From Tolypocladium sp. Sup5 PDA-1 (taxonomy: Eukaryota > Ascomycota > Sordariomycetes > Hypocreales > Ophiocordycipitaceae), in assembly GCA_000750105.3 (NCBI GenBank), contig JPHH03000025.1, positions 372,001 through 436,000 on the forward strand: a stretch of DNA of 64,000 nucleotides. Direction: 5' to 3'. A program made the translations under genes and the position numbers. The notes beneath the pieces are model-generated. The model saw nothing but the letters and a program-made list of their open reading frames with translations, was not told the DNA's origin and ran no database searches. Each line of letters begins with the position of its first letter. The stretch's first letter is position 1. Shown here piece by piece: positions 24,778-35,619 of this stretch.

Positions 24778-25145
24778 GGCGCGGTGTTCGTTCAGCCCCG
24801 TTTGTCACTTGTGCGTGAATCGGGCTGCTGCGGGGTCCTGACTTTGGGTGGTTGCGGTGGAAGTTCGAAGTTGAGGCTGCTACCTAATTAACGAACCTCG
24901 ACGCGTGAGCACGCGTCGTGCTGCACCCCCACCAACCGCAGGCCTAACGGCCACTTAATTAACACCAAGCACTGGGGTTGCAACTGCAGACCTGGGCGTC
25001 TACACAGAGCAACAAGCGACAAAAGAAGAATATGCGGCAGAGGTGCGGAATGCACGATGGATGATGCTTTAATAAAATATTACTTCCAGAGGTTTTCAAA
25101 GGTCTGGTGTCCCAAAAAAAATTGGCTTCAAAGTGAAAAAATAAA
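24778..25145. other. Promoter region upstream of SMC5
   Basis: About 370 bp containing the SMC5 promoter and the 3' flank of the tRNA gene. No gene. On the minus strand a short A/T-rich tract follows the tRNA end, where pol III termination would be expected. Confidence 0.45.
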
Positions 25146-25227
25146 TGCGTAATCTGGGAATCGAACCCAGGGCTCCCCGACGTTGCTCGGATGGCAACGG
25201 AGAATTTTACCACTAAACCAATTACGC
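25146..25227 (-). tRNA. tRNA-Gly (anticodon GCC) with an 11-nt intron
   Basis: On the minus strand the acceptor arms GCGTAAT (25227-25221) and ATTACGC (25153-25147) pair over 7 bp, followed by discriminator A. The D arm has GTTTAGTGGTA, and the T arm is CTGGG-TTCGAAT-CCCAG. The anticodon stem CTCCG/CGGGG closes a loop TTGCCAT, so the anticodon is GCC. The two halves are separated by 11 nt (plus positions 25181-25191) right after position 37, the canonical place for nuclear tRNA introns. The A-box and B-box promoters are intact. Confidence 0.95.
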
Positions 25228-27129
25228 TGATTCAATTTGTTGAAGACTGGTAGCGCAATTATGCTACATCTAGTCTATGATTCTCCGTCACCCGTGAATA
25301 CTTGCGCTCCCAATCAATTCCTTACAATTCCCATATTCTAGGTAATGCGATTGGGGGTACTCACTTTGGGCATTTCAATAGAAACGTTCCCTGCCTCGTC
25401 ATCCTGGACCCAGAAGTAAGCATCTAGTTGCAACATTTAGTGAAGTCTGTAGTAGCCCGTAGTAAACGAGAGCCTTGAATTGAGTGACCCCCAGAGCACG
25501 CATGCCACCAACATGAGGGATCAATCGAGTCGCGTCATTATCAGTAATAAAACCATGGCCCATGCTATGGTCCTAAACCACAGATTACCACTGTATATAT
25601 TGATGGGTATGGCTCTCAGCGGTTCCCTTCCAAAGCATGCTCTAGGGTAGGACTCGCCCGGAGAAGTCCACCAGAGTAACAGCTTGAACAAAACCACGAA
25701 TCTTCAAGCCCACTTTATCAACAGTGTGTCGCGATTGGCAGGCTGGAGTCTCAGAGCACTTCTAAATCCGGCCCTTTGGCGATTTTACGTGACCTGGATC
25801 GTCCTCTGGAACACAAACGAGAGCCGGATGGCTGGTACTCTCGTCATCGAGGGCTTAGTCATCGGCGCATCCCTAGTGCCAAGAGCCACAACGACATCCC
25901 TTGAATTCCAGACGGCGTCGGGGTGTGCCTTGCGACCCTTTGCCGCCGTGCATCGCTTTTCCCGTCACGAGGAGATGTCTGTTTGGAATTTCCAAGCTCC
26001 AGTGCCACGGCGTATTCCAGTTCCACGAGGAGTAACCGCTTTGCCGAAATCTTGGCCCTGTCGAGACGCTAGCAGCTCGAGTCCTTGACACATCGGACGA
26101 CAGAAGCTCTTGCGTCGCCCTCCCTGGCGCGGCGATCCCTGGGCCCAGCAAATGAACTGACCCTCGGGCTATTTCTCTGATGCAACGGTATTGGCAAGGA
26201 CCTGCATGTGTCGGGGGATCGGAATCGCGATGATGGATCAAGGACGCTGTTCTTGCTGCCCGCTCCCCGCAGCCAAGTTGCACGTAGGTGCGAAGTTCGA
26301 ACACTGAAACAAATGCGAGCAACTCGCTTTCGCCTGAGCTTCTAAATACCAGACGAGTCTTCCTCGGCAGCTCGTGTCCATCGGCCGGGAATAGTGCACA
26401 TGTTTGAATCATTTCATCTTGCTGGCGGGGATGCGGCTGGTTCTGCCATTTGCTGGGCGCCTTGGATGGGTGCCCGGCAACTGGAATGCGTCGAGATGGC
26501 AATATCAGTTCACCTCTGCCACTTGCGCAGCCGTTTTCCTCCCCCACCCCCGCAGAAGGCACGGTACCTACGGTACCCTTAGGTAGCTGGTCGGTAGCTC
26601 CAGGTTACTGGCTCTTAGATGCCAATCGCCTGGCCCAGTTCCAGTTCCAGCGCACCCCCTCCCTTACCAGCCGCGCAAAAACACCACCGCCACTGACGAG
26701 GTAAACATTGCATTCCTCCCGCACCAACACCCGTGGACTGGACTGCACTCGCACGCCTGACACCTCTTTTCTCTCTCGTCCCACGCTCCTTCTCTCTTCT
26801 TCCCTCTCTCTCGCTCGGCGCGCTCGACTCTTCCACCTCATTGCCCAGCCCAGCTCGGCGCCTTGTTTGTCTGCCTCGTTTCTATCCAACCGATTCGATT
26901 CTTCTCCTTGTCTCGTGTATCTTCGTCTCACGCCGCGTCCCTCGAAACCGTCTGTTGTTTCTCTCCAGTACTGCAGCACCCTCATTGCTTCCGTCCCGTC
27001 CTGCACTCGCTCATCACCATTCCGCAGTTGTTCCAGTCGGCTGCATCGCATTGCATCGCAGCATCTTCTTGTCTGCACATCGCTTCCGAGTATTATGTGC
27101 TAATCGCACCACAATCGCGTCGACTCATC
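25228..27129. other. Intergenic region and 5' leader upstream of the NIM1-type kinase
   Basis: 1.9 kb without a supportable gene. From about 26700 to 27070 the plus strand is strongly C/T-rich, which fits a long fungal 5' UTR. A small direct repeat CGGTACC followed by a CTTAGGTAG motif lies at about 26560-26586. Confidence 0.5.
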
Positions 27130-30100
27130 ATGGCGGATGTTGCGGGCGCCAAAGCTCGCTCTCCGCTAGCCGAGACCACGAACCGCATGAACTCCCCCTT
27201 CCCGCCCCTGGAGCAGCAGGTCAACAAGCCTCGCTACGACCAACCCGGTGCTTCTCATGCCCAAACTCGCCATGCCGGCCCCCAAACCAAGGTTGAGCAG
27301 CGTGCTGCCGCGGTGAATGCTCAAGCCGTTGCCGCTAACGCGCACGTCTCTGCCGTCCTGAACCCGCCCCAGCCCGTCGACGATGCCAAGCGACTCTCCC
27401 AAGCTTCGTACGCGTCGACGTCCAGCAGCCGCAGCAAGAAGAACTACAAGACGCACATTGGACCATGGCAGCTCGGGCGTACTCTGGGCAAGGGCTCCTC
27501 TGCCCGTGTCCGCCTCTGTCGTCACAACGTGACCAACCAACTCGCCGCTGTCAAGATCGTCAACCGGCGGATGGCCTATCTGGTTCAAGATAGCAGCTTG
27601 GCCGCTCTGAGTAAGTGGGACAGCAGCCTCCCTGAGCAGGCCAATGGCGAAATGCGCGTCCCCATGGCCATTGAGCGCGAGGTGGCAATCCTCAAGCTTA
27701 TCGAACACCCCAATATCATGAAGCTCTATGACATCTGGGAGAATCGCTCGGAAATGTGAGTTTCGTCTGACCTGCCTCGCTTGCCCCCTTCGTGTGCTGA
27801 ATGTGTGCTGACATTGAGACAGCTACCTGATTCTGGAGTACATCGACCAAGGCGATCTTTTTACCTTTATCAACAGCAAGGGCCGATTGTCGGAGGAGGT
27901 GGCCATCTACTTCTTTCGGCAAATGATCAGTGCCATTGCCTACTGCCACTCTTTCAACGTGTGCCATCGCGATCTCAAACCCGAGAACATCTTGATTACT
28001 GCAGACCTTCAGATCAAGATTGCCGACTTCGGCATGGCAGCTCTTCATCAAACAGACACTCACCATCTCGCCACTGCTTGTGGCAGCCCGCACTATGCTG
28101 CCCCAGAGCTCCTCAAGAACAGACAGTATCGCGGAGACCGTGCCGATATCTGGAGCTTAGGGGTCATTTTATATGCAATGCTGTCCGCCACGCTTCCGTT
28201 CGATGACCCCGACCTGCGCGTCATGATGGCCAAAACCAAGAAGGGTCATTACGAGATGCCTCGATTCCTCAGCCCCGAGGCTGAAGATCTCATCCGACGC
28301 ATGCTTCAGGTTAACCCTGACCGTCGAATCACCTTGAAGGAGATTTGGCGCCACCCACTGGTCCAGAAATATAGCTATCTCGATGATTTTGGCGACCTCA
28401 GCGGACAGCTGCCAGACACACGCAAAGGGTTCCAGTACAGCCCTGTGCCTCGCCAGGAGATCGACCCGCAGCTGCTTCGACAGCTGCGCTCCATGTGGCA
28501 CATGTTCAGCGAGCAAGACTTGGCGTTGAAACTGTCCTGTGACGAGTGAGTAGCTCCGAAAACCCCCTTTGCATCGTAACCGACACTAACCAGACCCAGA
28601 CCCAATGACCAGAAGGCCTTCTACTGGTTGCTTTACAACTATCGGAATAAGCAACTGGAGGACTTCAAGCCTGAGTTGGCTCACTCCATGAGCGACTATC
28701 ACCATCTGAAGCCCGCAATCTGGAAGAAGCGCGTGTCGACGTGCCAGTTTGCGCAGCCTCGAGCCAATGGCCATGGCCGGTCTGTCTCTCGCTTCACGGT
28801 CATCTCTAACGCTGCCGACACCGAGGCAGAGACGGACAAGAGCTATGACCCGTACAGAGGTAGCCGTATGCTCCAGCGTTGCGACTCTGAAGTCAGCCAC
28901 GCCAAGATTGTCATCCACCGCGATGTTCAGACCACTGCGAACGCCTCACAAGCGACGAGAGCTCGCAGCGGCTCCAACGCTCGACGTGGACGGGCAAATT
29001 CTGCGAAAACATCCATCACTGTCAGACAGCCGTCGAGAGGCTCGCTGGCATCTCTTCGTAGCAACAGGCAGGGCGCAGCTCATGTTGCAGCCCCCAGCTT
29101 GCGGCATAAACGAGGCATCAACTTCTCTCACATTCGAAAGCGATCGAGCTCTGCGGGTGCAACCCAGAGAGCAACTACCCGCCGCGCTGGCTCAGCAACC
29201 GTCAACGGCGATGGATCCAGCTACCAAGTCGGAACTGCTCGCCCTCGCTCTCCAACCCCGGACATGCCGAAGCTGCCCAATGGTACTTACCCCAAGGCCA
29301 AGGGAGCTCCCGTTATTCGCGTTGCGACCAGGGCCGGCGTTTCAATGATATTTAACGAAGAGTTGCGCCACTTCAGCAGCAACTGTGCCAAGGATTGCGA
29401 TGAAGCGTTCAAGAGCACGCTGATCGAGGAGGACTCTGTGGGCGGATCCTGGACGGACGGAGAGAAGAAGCGTCGTGAATCGACACCGTTCTCTCTGACC
29501 ATCGAGAGCCCCACGGTCACCACTCCGGCGACCGATACCTCGAGCCCTTCGTGGCAGACTCGACCTTTGCCCCCGCTTCCTCCCGAGGATGCCTCGAAGA
29601 ACTGCCTCGTCACAACCTCGTACGGAGTTGACTCTCAGCCAATCTTATCTGGCGAGCATGCTGATGGCGCCGACACGCTGGCAGTGGAGTCGACTCGACT
29701 GGCCCTGCCCGTCTTGCTGTCGAGCCAGAGTGACCGCCGTGTTACGTCTGCGCCGGTGTACAGCCAGCCTGCTCGGAAGCTCTCAACCCTTCCGTCGATC
29801 CACGAGCATTCGGGCGTTCGCCCTGCCGAAGCTATTGATGGAAACCGCGTCGTCTCGGCGCCACCCCACCGCCACCCCACGAAGACAAACGAGCGGAACC
29901 GTAGCGTGGAATACCTCAGCAAAGTCGAGAATACGATACGCGTTGTTCACTCTCCTGGAGCGGCAAGCCCTGTCAAGGTGCCGAAGCCCCTGAACGTGCG
30001 AAAGAAGAAGGCTTTGACGGAGGATTTTGGTCGCAAGCTACATCGGCAACTCGCATACAATGCGGAGGAGTATGATGATCATGCGGCCGAACCCTCATCT

Positions 30101-30976
30101 CAGGACCTTAACGGTCCCACAAAGAAGAAGAAGATATCCTGGTTCAAACGGTCGTCGAAGGCGGAGTCTGAATCGAACGTCGTTAAGCCGCCGGGAGCCA
30201 GCACCACGGCTGTTCCCAAGCAAGCCCAGCAGTCCGATTTGGACCCAGCCGCTAATGCCGCAAGGAAGAGCGTGTTTAGCTTCCCGTTCTGGAAGAGCAA
30301 CAGAGCTAGGGATTCTAAGATGACTGTGGAAGGTAAGTTGGATGATGAGCCGCCAACACGGCCAACCTGTTGAAACACAAGCTGATGAGAGGACTAGGGC
30401 CCGACCACGCGCGGGAGAGCCGACAAGTTGCTAAGCAGACGGACGATGGGAAGCGACAGTCTGGTCTGCGCGACACGGGCTCTGGCAGCATTCGGAACAT
30501 CGAAGTCAAGCAGACTTGGCTGACGCGACTGTTTCGAGTGAAGCCAGCCACCAGCTACATTTGCATGGCACTTTCGCGCAAGCGAGCTCGACAGGAGGTT
30601 GCCATTCTCTTGCGAGAGTGGCGCCGCTATGGTATTAAGGGTATCCAGATCGACAAGCAGCGCAACATTGTCTTTGCACGGCTCGCAGCTAAGAACTGTA
30701 CGTGACTGGGTGACTGTGCAAAAATCATCTATGGGAGGCTAACGAGTGTTTACAGACTTGAACCTTAAAGAAGTGGAGTTTGCTGCCGAGGTCATGACGG
30801 TCATTGAGCATGGGAAGAGGCAGCCGTTGAGTATTGTGCGCTTTACTCAGGAACGCGGCGCCGCCAGCAGCTTCCACAGAGTCGTCGACACGATGCAGGT
30901 CATGTTCGACAGCCGCCACCTTGTCGTGACCGACAAGAACAAGCGGAAGATGATGATCAAGACCCTCAACGCGTAA
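27130..30976 (+). CDS. HSL1: NIM1-related serine/threonine kinase (HSL1/GIN4/Cdr2 type)
   Basis: Five exons (27130..27755, 27823..28545, 28600..30332, 30398..30697, 30756..30976) encode about 1200 residues. Kinases of this family sit at septin sites and inhibit Wee1 to time mitosis. The kinase domain spans residues about 110-395: Gly loop LGKGSSARVRL, AVKIV lysine, HRDLKPENIL, DFG as ADFGMA, and SPHYAAPE. A roughly 35-residue insert before helix C is typical of the NIM1 group. A long basic, Ser-rich tail follows, and the last 170 residues form a KA1-like end (IKGIQIDKQRNIVFARL...MMIKTLNA). Four introns of 54-67 nt; intron 2 has two in-frame acceptors six bases apart, and I used the one at 28598-28599 because the first lies too close to the branch site. 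Hsl1 versus Gin4 cannot be settled here. Confidence 0.92.
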
Positions 30977-33601
30977 GGGGCGCCGTGTTCACCATGGCCG
31001 TCGACTCATGTTTTCGGCACATTTCGCCGGGAATGTGGCTGCCTCTGGATGCTCGCTTTGTACGGTGACGAAATTGGCTGGCATTGGCCTCTGTGGGAGG
31101 CCCAACTCTCTGGCGAAATACGATGCAACATATTGGAGATGTCGCATGGACACGGCCCTCGAGAAGGAACAACAACTGCTGTTGGTTGGGCTGGGACTGG
31201 CGAATCATTTTGTTTCTTGTACAGACGTTGAAGCGGGGTTGGATGCATAGGTGAGGCGATTGTTGCCTGACTGACTTTGTCTCACTCAGTCATCGGGGTG
31301 TTTAATCTTGCTGAAGGTCGAGGGCGTGGAGTTGCTGGCAAGATGCGGCCAGCCGGGGTGTTTGTAATTACTAATAGGGTCACTGACATGGCTCCCACAG
31401 AGCTTGCTGTATTTTCTTTGTCAGTCTGGATGAATGGAGATTGAAAATCATGGGAAAGAAACAAGTACATGATTCATTTGAAGAAAGGAGGTTGTGCCTG
31501 AGAGACTCGTCGTTCGAAAGTAACGACTGATATGAGCCGGAGTTTATCCCTTAGTGCCGTTGCTTTCCGAAACCCCCAAGTCCCCCTGGCGGCATTTCGC
31601 GGCCCGAAAAATAGCCGGGAACAATTGGCATTCCTGTCGCCATCGGCCAGCCCATGCAAATCATTCCCCCGCGAGCTCTGGCAAGGCAGGGAACAGCGAC
31701 TTCGCTGCAGACACCAAATTGCCAGCTGAACTACCGTCGGACGACCAACCAGCTGATTTCCAGGTTACTGCGAACAGCGTCGGGCAAGGCCACGGGTTCC
31801 AACGGTTGCAACCTCAACGGCTTCGTCTACGCCTCGAGTCCTCCCCTCCGTCGCCGGCAGAGGCATCCCCGGCGCCGCGGGAAACATGGCGCCGGCGAGA
31901 CGAACCGATAGCGGTGCCTTTGCTGAGATGTAGATGCTGGCGGACAAGTACCGGCCCCCAGACGGAGCGCTGCTCGAGAACTTGCGCGATGACAGAGACC
32001 GAAGAGGGCGTCTCAAACTCTCAACGCGCCCGTGTGCCACATATGTAGATTTATCACATCTCTTTCGTGACCTGCGGCATGGCATGGATACCATGCTTTG
32101 ATGCCTTGGCTAGCCTGGCGCGCATAAGTTATGTGTCGTAGAGGTCGAGGCAATGAGCCGAGAGCTGCCAGCTCTATGCCCATGGATGCAATATGATACT
32201 GCACCGGCAGTTGCCATTGGCCATATTTCATGGACCTGCCCAAACCGCTGCATGAGAACTGAGAGGTAGCATCCGTATACGTACATACATACGGAGTGAG
32301 TAATACACACAGCGCCGCCCGCGGAAATCAAGCATCGAGCCGCTGCGCATCGCCGGCTTCGTCGTTGGACTGACCATGCCGAAACGCCCGGAAAGTCCCG
32401 GGGCACGTCCCGGAGGTGGAGGTGGGGGCGTGGCCCGCTGGCAGCCTCGGCTGCTCGGTCGGTCGTGGGGAGCTTTTTTTGGGTTTCGGGGGGGGGGGTC
32501 TCCGCTGCCTCTGAGCTGCCCTGTGCCAGTGGCGACGGGCTGATATGCGTCATGGATGGGCGAGATGGATGGGACACGGCCGGCCATCGGAGGAGGATTG
32601 ATGGCGCGCTGACGATGGCGACAGCATCGCTGTTTCTTCTCCATTGTGCCGAGTCTCTGGAAGAGATAGGATCGTTGGAACTTGTTGAAGCTAGCTGCTC
32701 TCTGACGGTAAGGGGCCGTAACGGCTTACAAACGGTCGCGGAGAGCAGAGGCAAACCCTCGGCAGCGTCCGTCCCTTCACCTGCAGGGCGGCACCGACGC
32801 CCGCCGCCGGCCGTTGACACCTTCCTCACAGCACCCAAGCTCCAGGCCTCCTCGAACCGAACACACCAATCCTTACCCCGCGCCCCCCCCATGACGCCCC
32901 TGCAGGGATGGCTGGCAGCTCCAGAGGCACATGCTGCACCCTCCACCACGACGACCTCCAACCACCAGCCCAGCCCTCCGTCCACCCGAGTAAGACCGAT
33001 GGGTGCCGAAGAACGGAGGAGGGAATGTCGCTGGCCGGGCGACCTGCGGATATTCAGAGCGAACTGGGCGGCGGCTTCGGGTTTAAGCACGGCTGCGTGT
33101 GAAACGTCCAATAAATTGTTCAAGAGCAGATCTCGTTAGCCGGGACCGCGTGCGTCATGCCCGTGTAATCGGCACTTAGACCCCCCAAACTTCCCGCCCA
33201 TCAACCACCAGCTCTCCTCTTTCTACACCACACACCACTATCGTTGCGTTTGCAAGATAAATCAAAAACCGCCGTCGAGCTTTTGTAATTCTTGCTGCTG
33301 CTCGGATTGGAAACCGGACGGCGCAGCGAGCGAGTGAGCCGGACAAGGAGAGCCTTGATTGGTACGTCATAGGCGCGACGAGGCTCGCTCGGATATACTT
33401 CAAACGTCGTTGACACGTGAAAGCCTCAGGGCCCGGCAACGACCCCATCGTCCACGACACCGAACCCGCCATCGGCTCACACCAGGACATTTCATCTCTC
33501 GTCCTCTTCCATACCTCGTTGAAGCTCCCATTCCCCCCCCCTCCACCTATCCTCACCCGCTTCACCCGTCACCTCACCCGCTCACACACCACATCACCAC
33601 C
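30977..33601. other. Intergenic region, including the malate synthase promoter
   Basis: 2.6 kb with no supportable gene. A minus-strand frame of 337 codons (32110-33123) lacks motifs and looks like a GC-rich shadow. Near the malate synthase start are two ATTGG motifs (33306 and 33358), which are CCAAT boxes on the minus strand, and a C/T-rich leader from about 33440. A long G run lies at about 32489. Confidence 0.5.
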
Positions 33602-35619
33602 ATGGCCACCACCGAGACCATCCTCCAGGGCGTCACCGTCCTCGGCAAGGTCGACGATGCCCACCGCAAGATCCTCACGCCGCAGGCCCTCGCCTTCCTC
33701 GCCCTGCTGCACCGCTCCTTCAACGCCACCCGCAAGAGCCTGCTCGAGCGCCGCAAGCTGCGCCAGGCCGAGCTCGACCGCGGCGTGCTGCCCGACTTCC
33801 TCCCGGAGACGCGCCACATCCGCGAGAATCCCACCTGGAAGGGCGCTGCGCCCGCCCCGGGGCTCGTCGACCGCCGCGTCGAGATTACGGGGCCGACGGA
33901 TCGCAAGATGGTGGTGAATGCGCTGAATGCGGACGTGTACACGTACATGGCCGACTTTGAGGGTGAGTTTCACATCCCTTTGCGAAGTGGATGAAATCAT
34001 GTGATACACAAGCGTGTAGCTTTGACTCGATATGCCATCTCAGTAAGAGTACGGAGGCGCTGGAGATGAGAGTTATTCATGAAGGAATCGGCAAGGCACA
34101 TGCACATCAAGCTGGACATGAAGCTGACGATAGCACAGACTCCAGCGCCCCTACCTGGGAAAACATGATCAACGGCCAGGTCAACCTCTACGACGCCAAC
34201 CGCCGCCAGGTCGACTTCAAGCAGGGCCCCAAGGAATACAAGCTGCGCACCGACCGCAAGCTGCCGACGCTCATCGTGCGCCCCCGCGGCTGGCACCTCG
34301 AGGAGAAGCATCTCGTCGTCGACGGCGAGCCCATCTCGGGTGGCCTCTTCGACTTCGGCCTCTACTTCTTCCACAACGCCCTCGAGACGCAGCGCCGCGG
34401 CTTCGGTCCCTACTTTTACCTGCCCAAGATGGAGAGCCACCTCGAGGCCCGCCTGTGGAACGACGTCTTCAACCTCGCCCAGGACTTCATCGGCATGCCG
34501 CGCGGCACCATCCGCGGCACCGTCCTCATCGAGACCATCCTCGCCGCGTTCGAGATGGACGAGATCATCTACGAGCTGCGCGACCACAGCTCCGGCCTCA
34601 ACTGCGGCCGCTGGGACTACATCTTCAGCACCATCAAGAAGTTCCGCCAGAACCCCAACTTCGTCCTGCCCGACCGCTCCTGCGTCACCATGACGGTGCC
34701 CTTCATGGACTCGTACGTCAAGCTGCTCATCCAGACGTGCCACAAGCGCGGCGTCCACGCCATGGGCGGCATGGCGGCCCAGATCCCCATCAAGGACGAC
34801 AAGCAGGCCAACGACAAGGCCATGGACAACGTTCGCGCCGACAAGCTGCGCGAGGTCCGCGCCGGCCACGACGGCACCTGGGTCGCCCACCCGGCCCTCA
34901 CCGCCATCGCCAACGACGTGTTCAACAAGCACATGCCCACCCCCAACCAGCTCTTCGTCCGCCGCGAAGACGTCAAGATCGGCCAGAACGACCTGCTCAA
35001 CATGAACGTCCCCGGCGGCATCACCGAGGACGGCATCAAGAAGAACATCAACATTGGCCTGGGCTACATGGAGGCCTGGGTCCGCGGCGTCGGCTGCGTG
35101 CCCATCAACTACCTCATGTAAGTCTGCCCCAGTCAGCCCTCTTTGGGAAATCAAAACCAAGGGGCCAGCAACGTGGAGCCGTGGAAAAGGGGCTCGCCGC
35201 GGGCCGCCGCTTGACAACTCTTTGCTAACACACACACACTAGGGAGGACGCTGCCACCGCCGAAGTCTCCCGCAGCCAGCTGTGGCAATGGGTCAAGCAC
35301 GGCGTTTCCACCTCCGAGGGCAAGAGGGTTGACAAGGCCTACGCCCTCAAGCTCCTCAAGGAGTGCGCCGACGGCCTCTCGGCCAAGGCGCCCAAGGGCA
35401 ACAAGTTCCACCTGGCCGCGCAGTACTTTGCCGGCCAGGTCACGGGCGAGGACTACGCCGACTTCCTGACGACGTGAGCTTTTTACCCGCCTTGTTTCTC
35501 CCCCATTCTTTTCTGTGTATCAAAAATGACGACGAAGATGTACATGCTGACGGCTTGACAGGTTGCTGTATGACGAGATCACGCAGGTTGGATCCCCGAG
35601 ACCGGCGTCGAAGCTGTAA
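33602..35619 (+). CDS. acuE: Malate synthase, glyoxylate cycle (peroxisomal)
   Basis: Four exons (33602..33962, 34139..35117, 35243..35473, 35562..35619) encode 542 residues, the usual length. The enzyme condenses glyoxylate with acetyl-CoA to malate, so cells can grow on C2 compounds and fatty acids. Visible family blocks are LIVRPRGWHLEEKH, PRGTIRGTVLIETI, GLNCGRWDYIFS, the signature HAMGGMAAQIPIK and GIGYMEAW-like LGYMEAWVRG. The protein ends in ASKL, a PTS1 peroxisome import signal, encoded in a 58-nt last exon. Introns are 176, 125 and 88 nt. Retention of the last intron would end the protein after FLTT and remove the signal. Aspergillus calls this gene acuE, Neurospora acu-9. Confidence 0.96.

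Noticed and set aside
25873..26562. 229-codon minus frame between the tRNA and the kinase
   Set aside because: No motif, no introns and no codon bias; it ends inside the presumed promoter.
32110..33123. 337-codon minus-strand frame upstream of malate synthase
   Set aside because: No conserved blocks, no introns, odd composition, and it overlaps the malate synthase promoter. Probably a chance GC-rich frame.
33997..35235. 412-codon minus-strand frame opposite malate synthase
   Set aside because: It mirrors the strongly GC-biased codons of the sense gene (Val/Ala/Leu/Asp/Glu-rich). It is a shadow of a certain gene with no motifs of its own.
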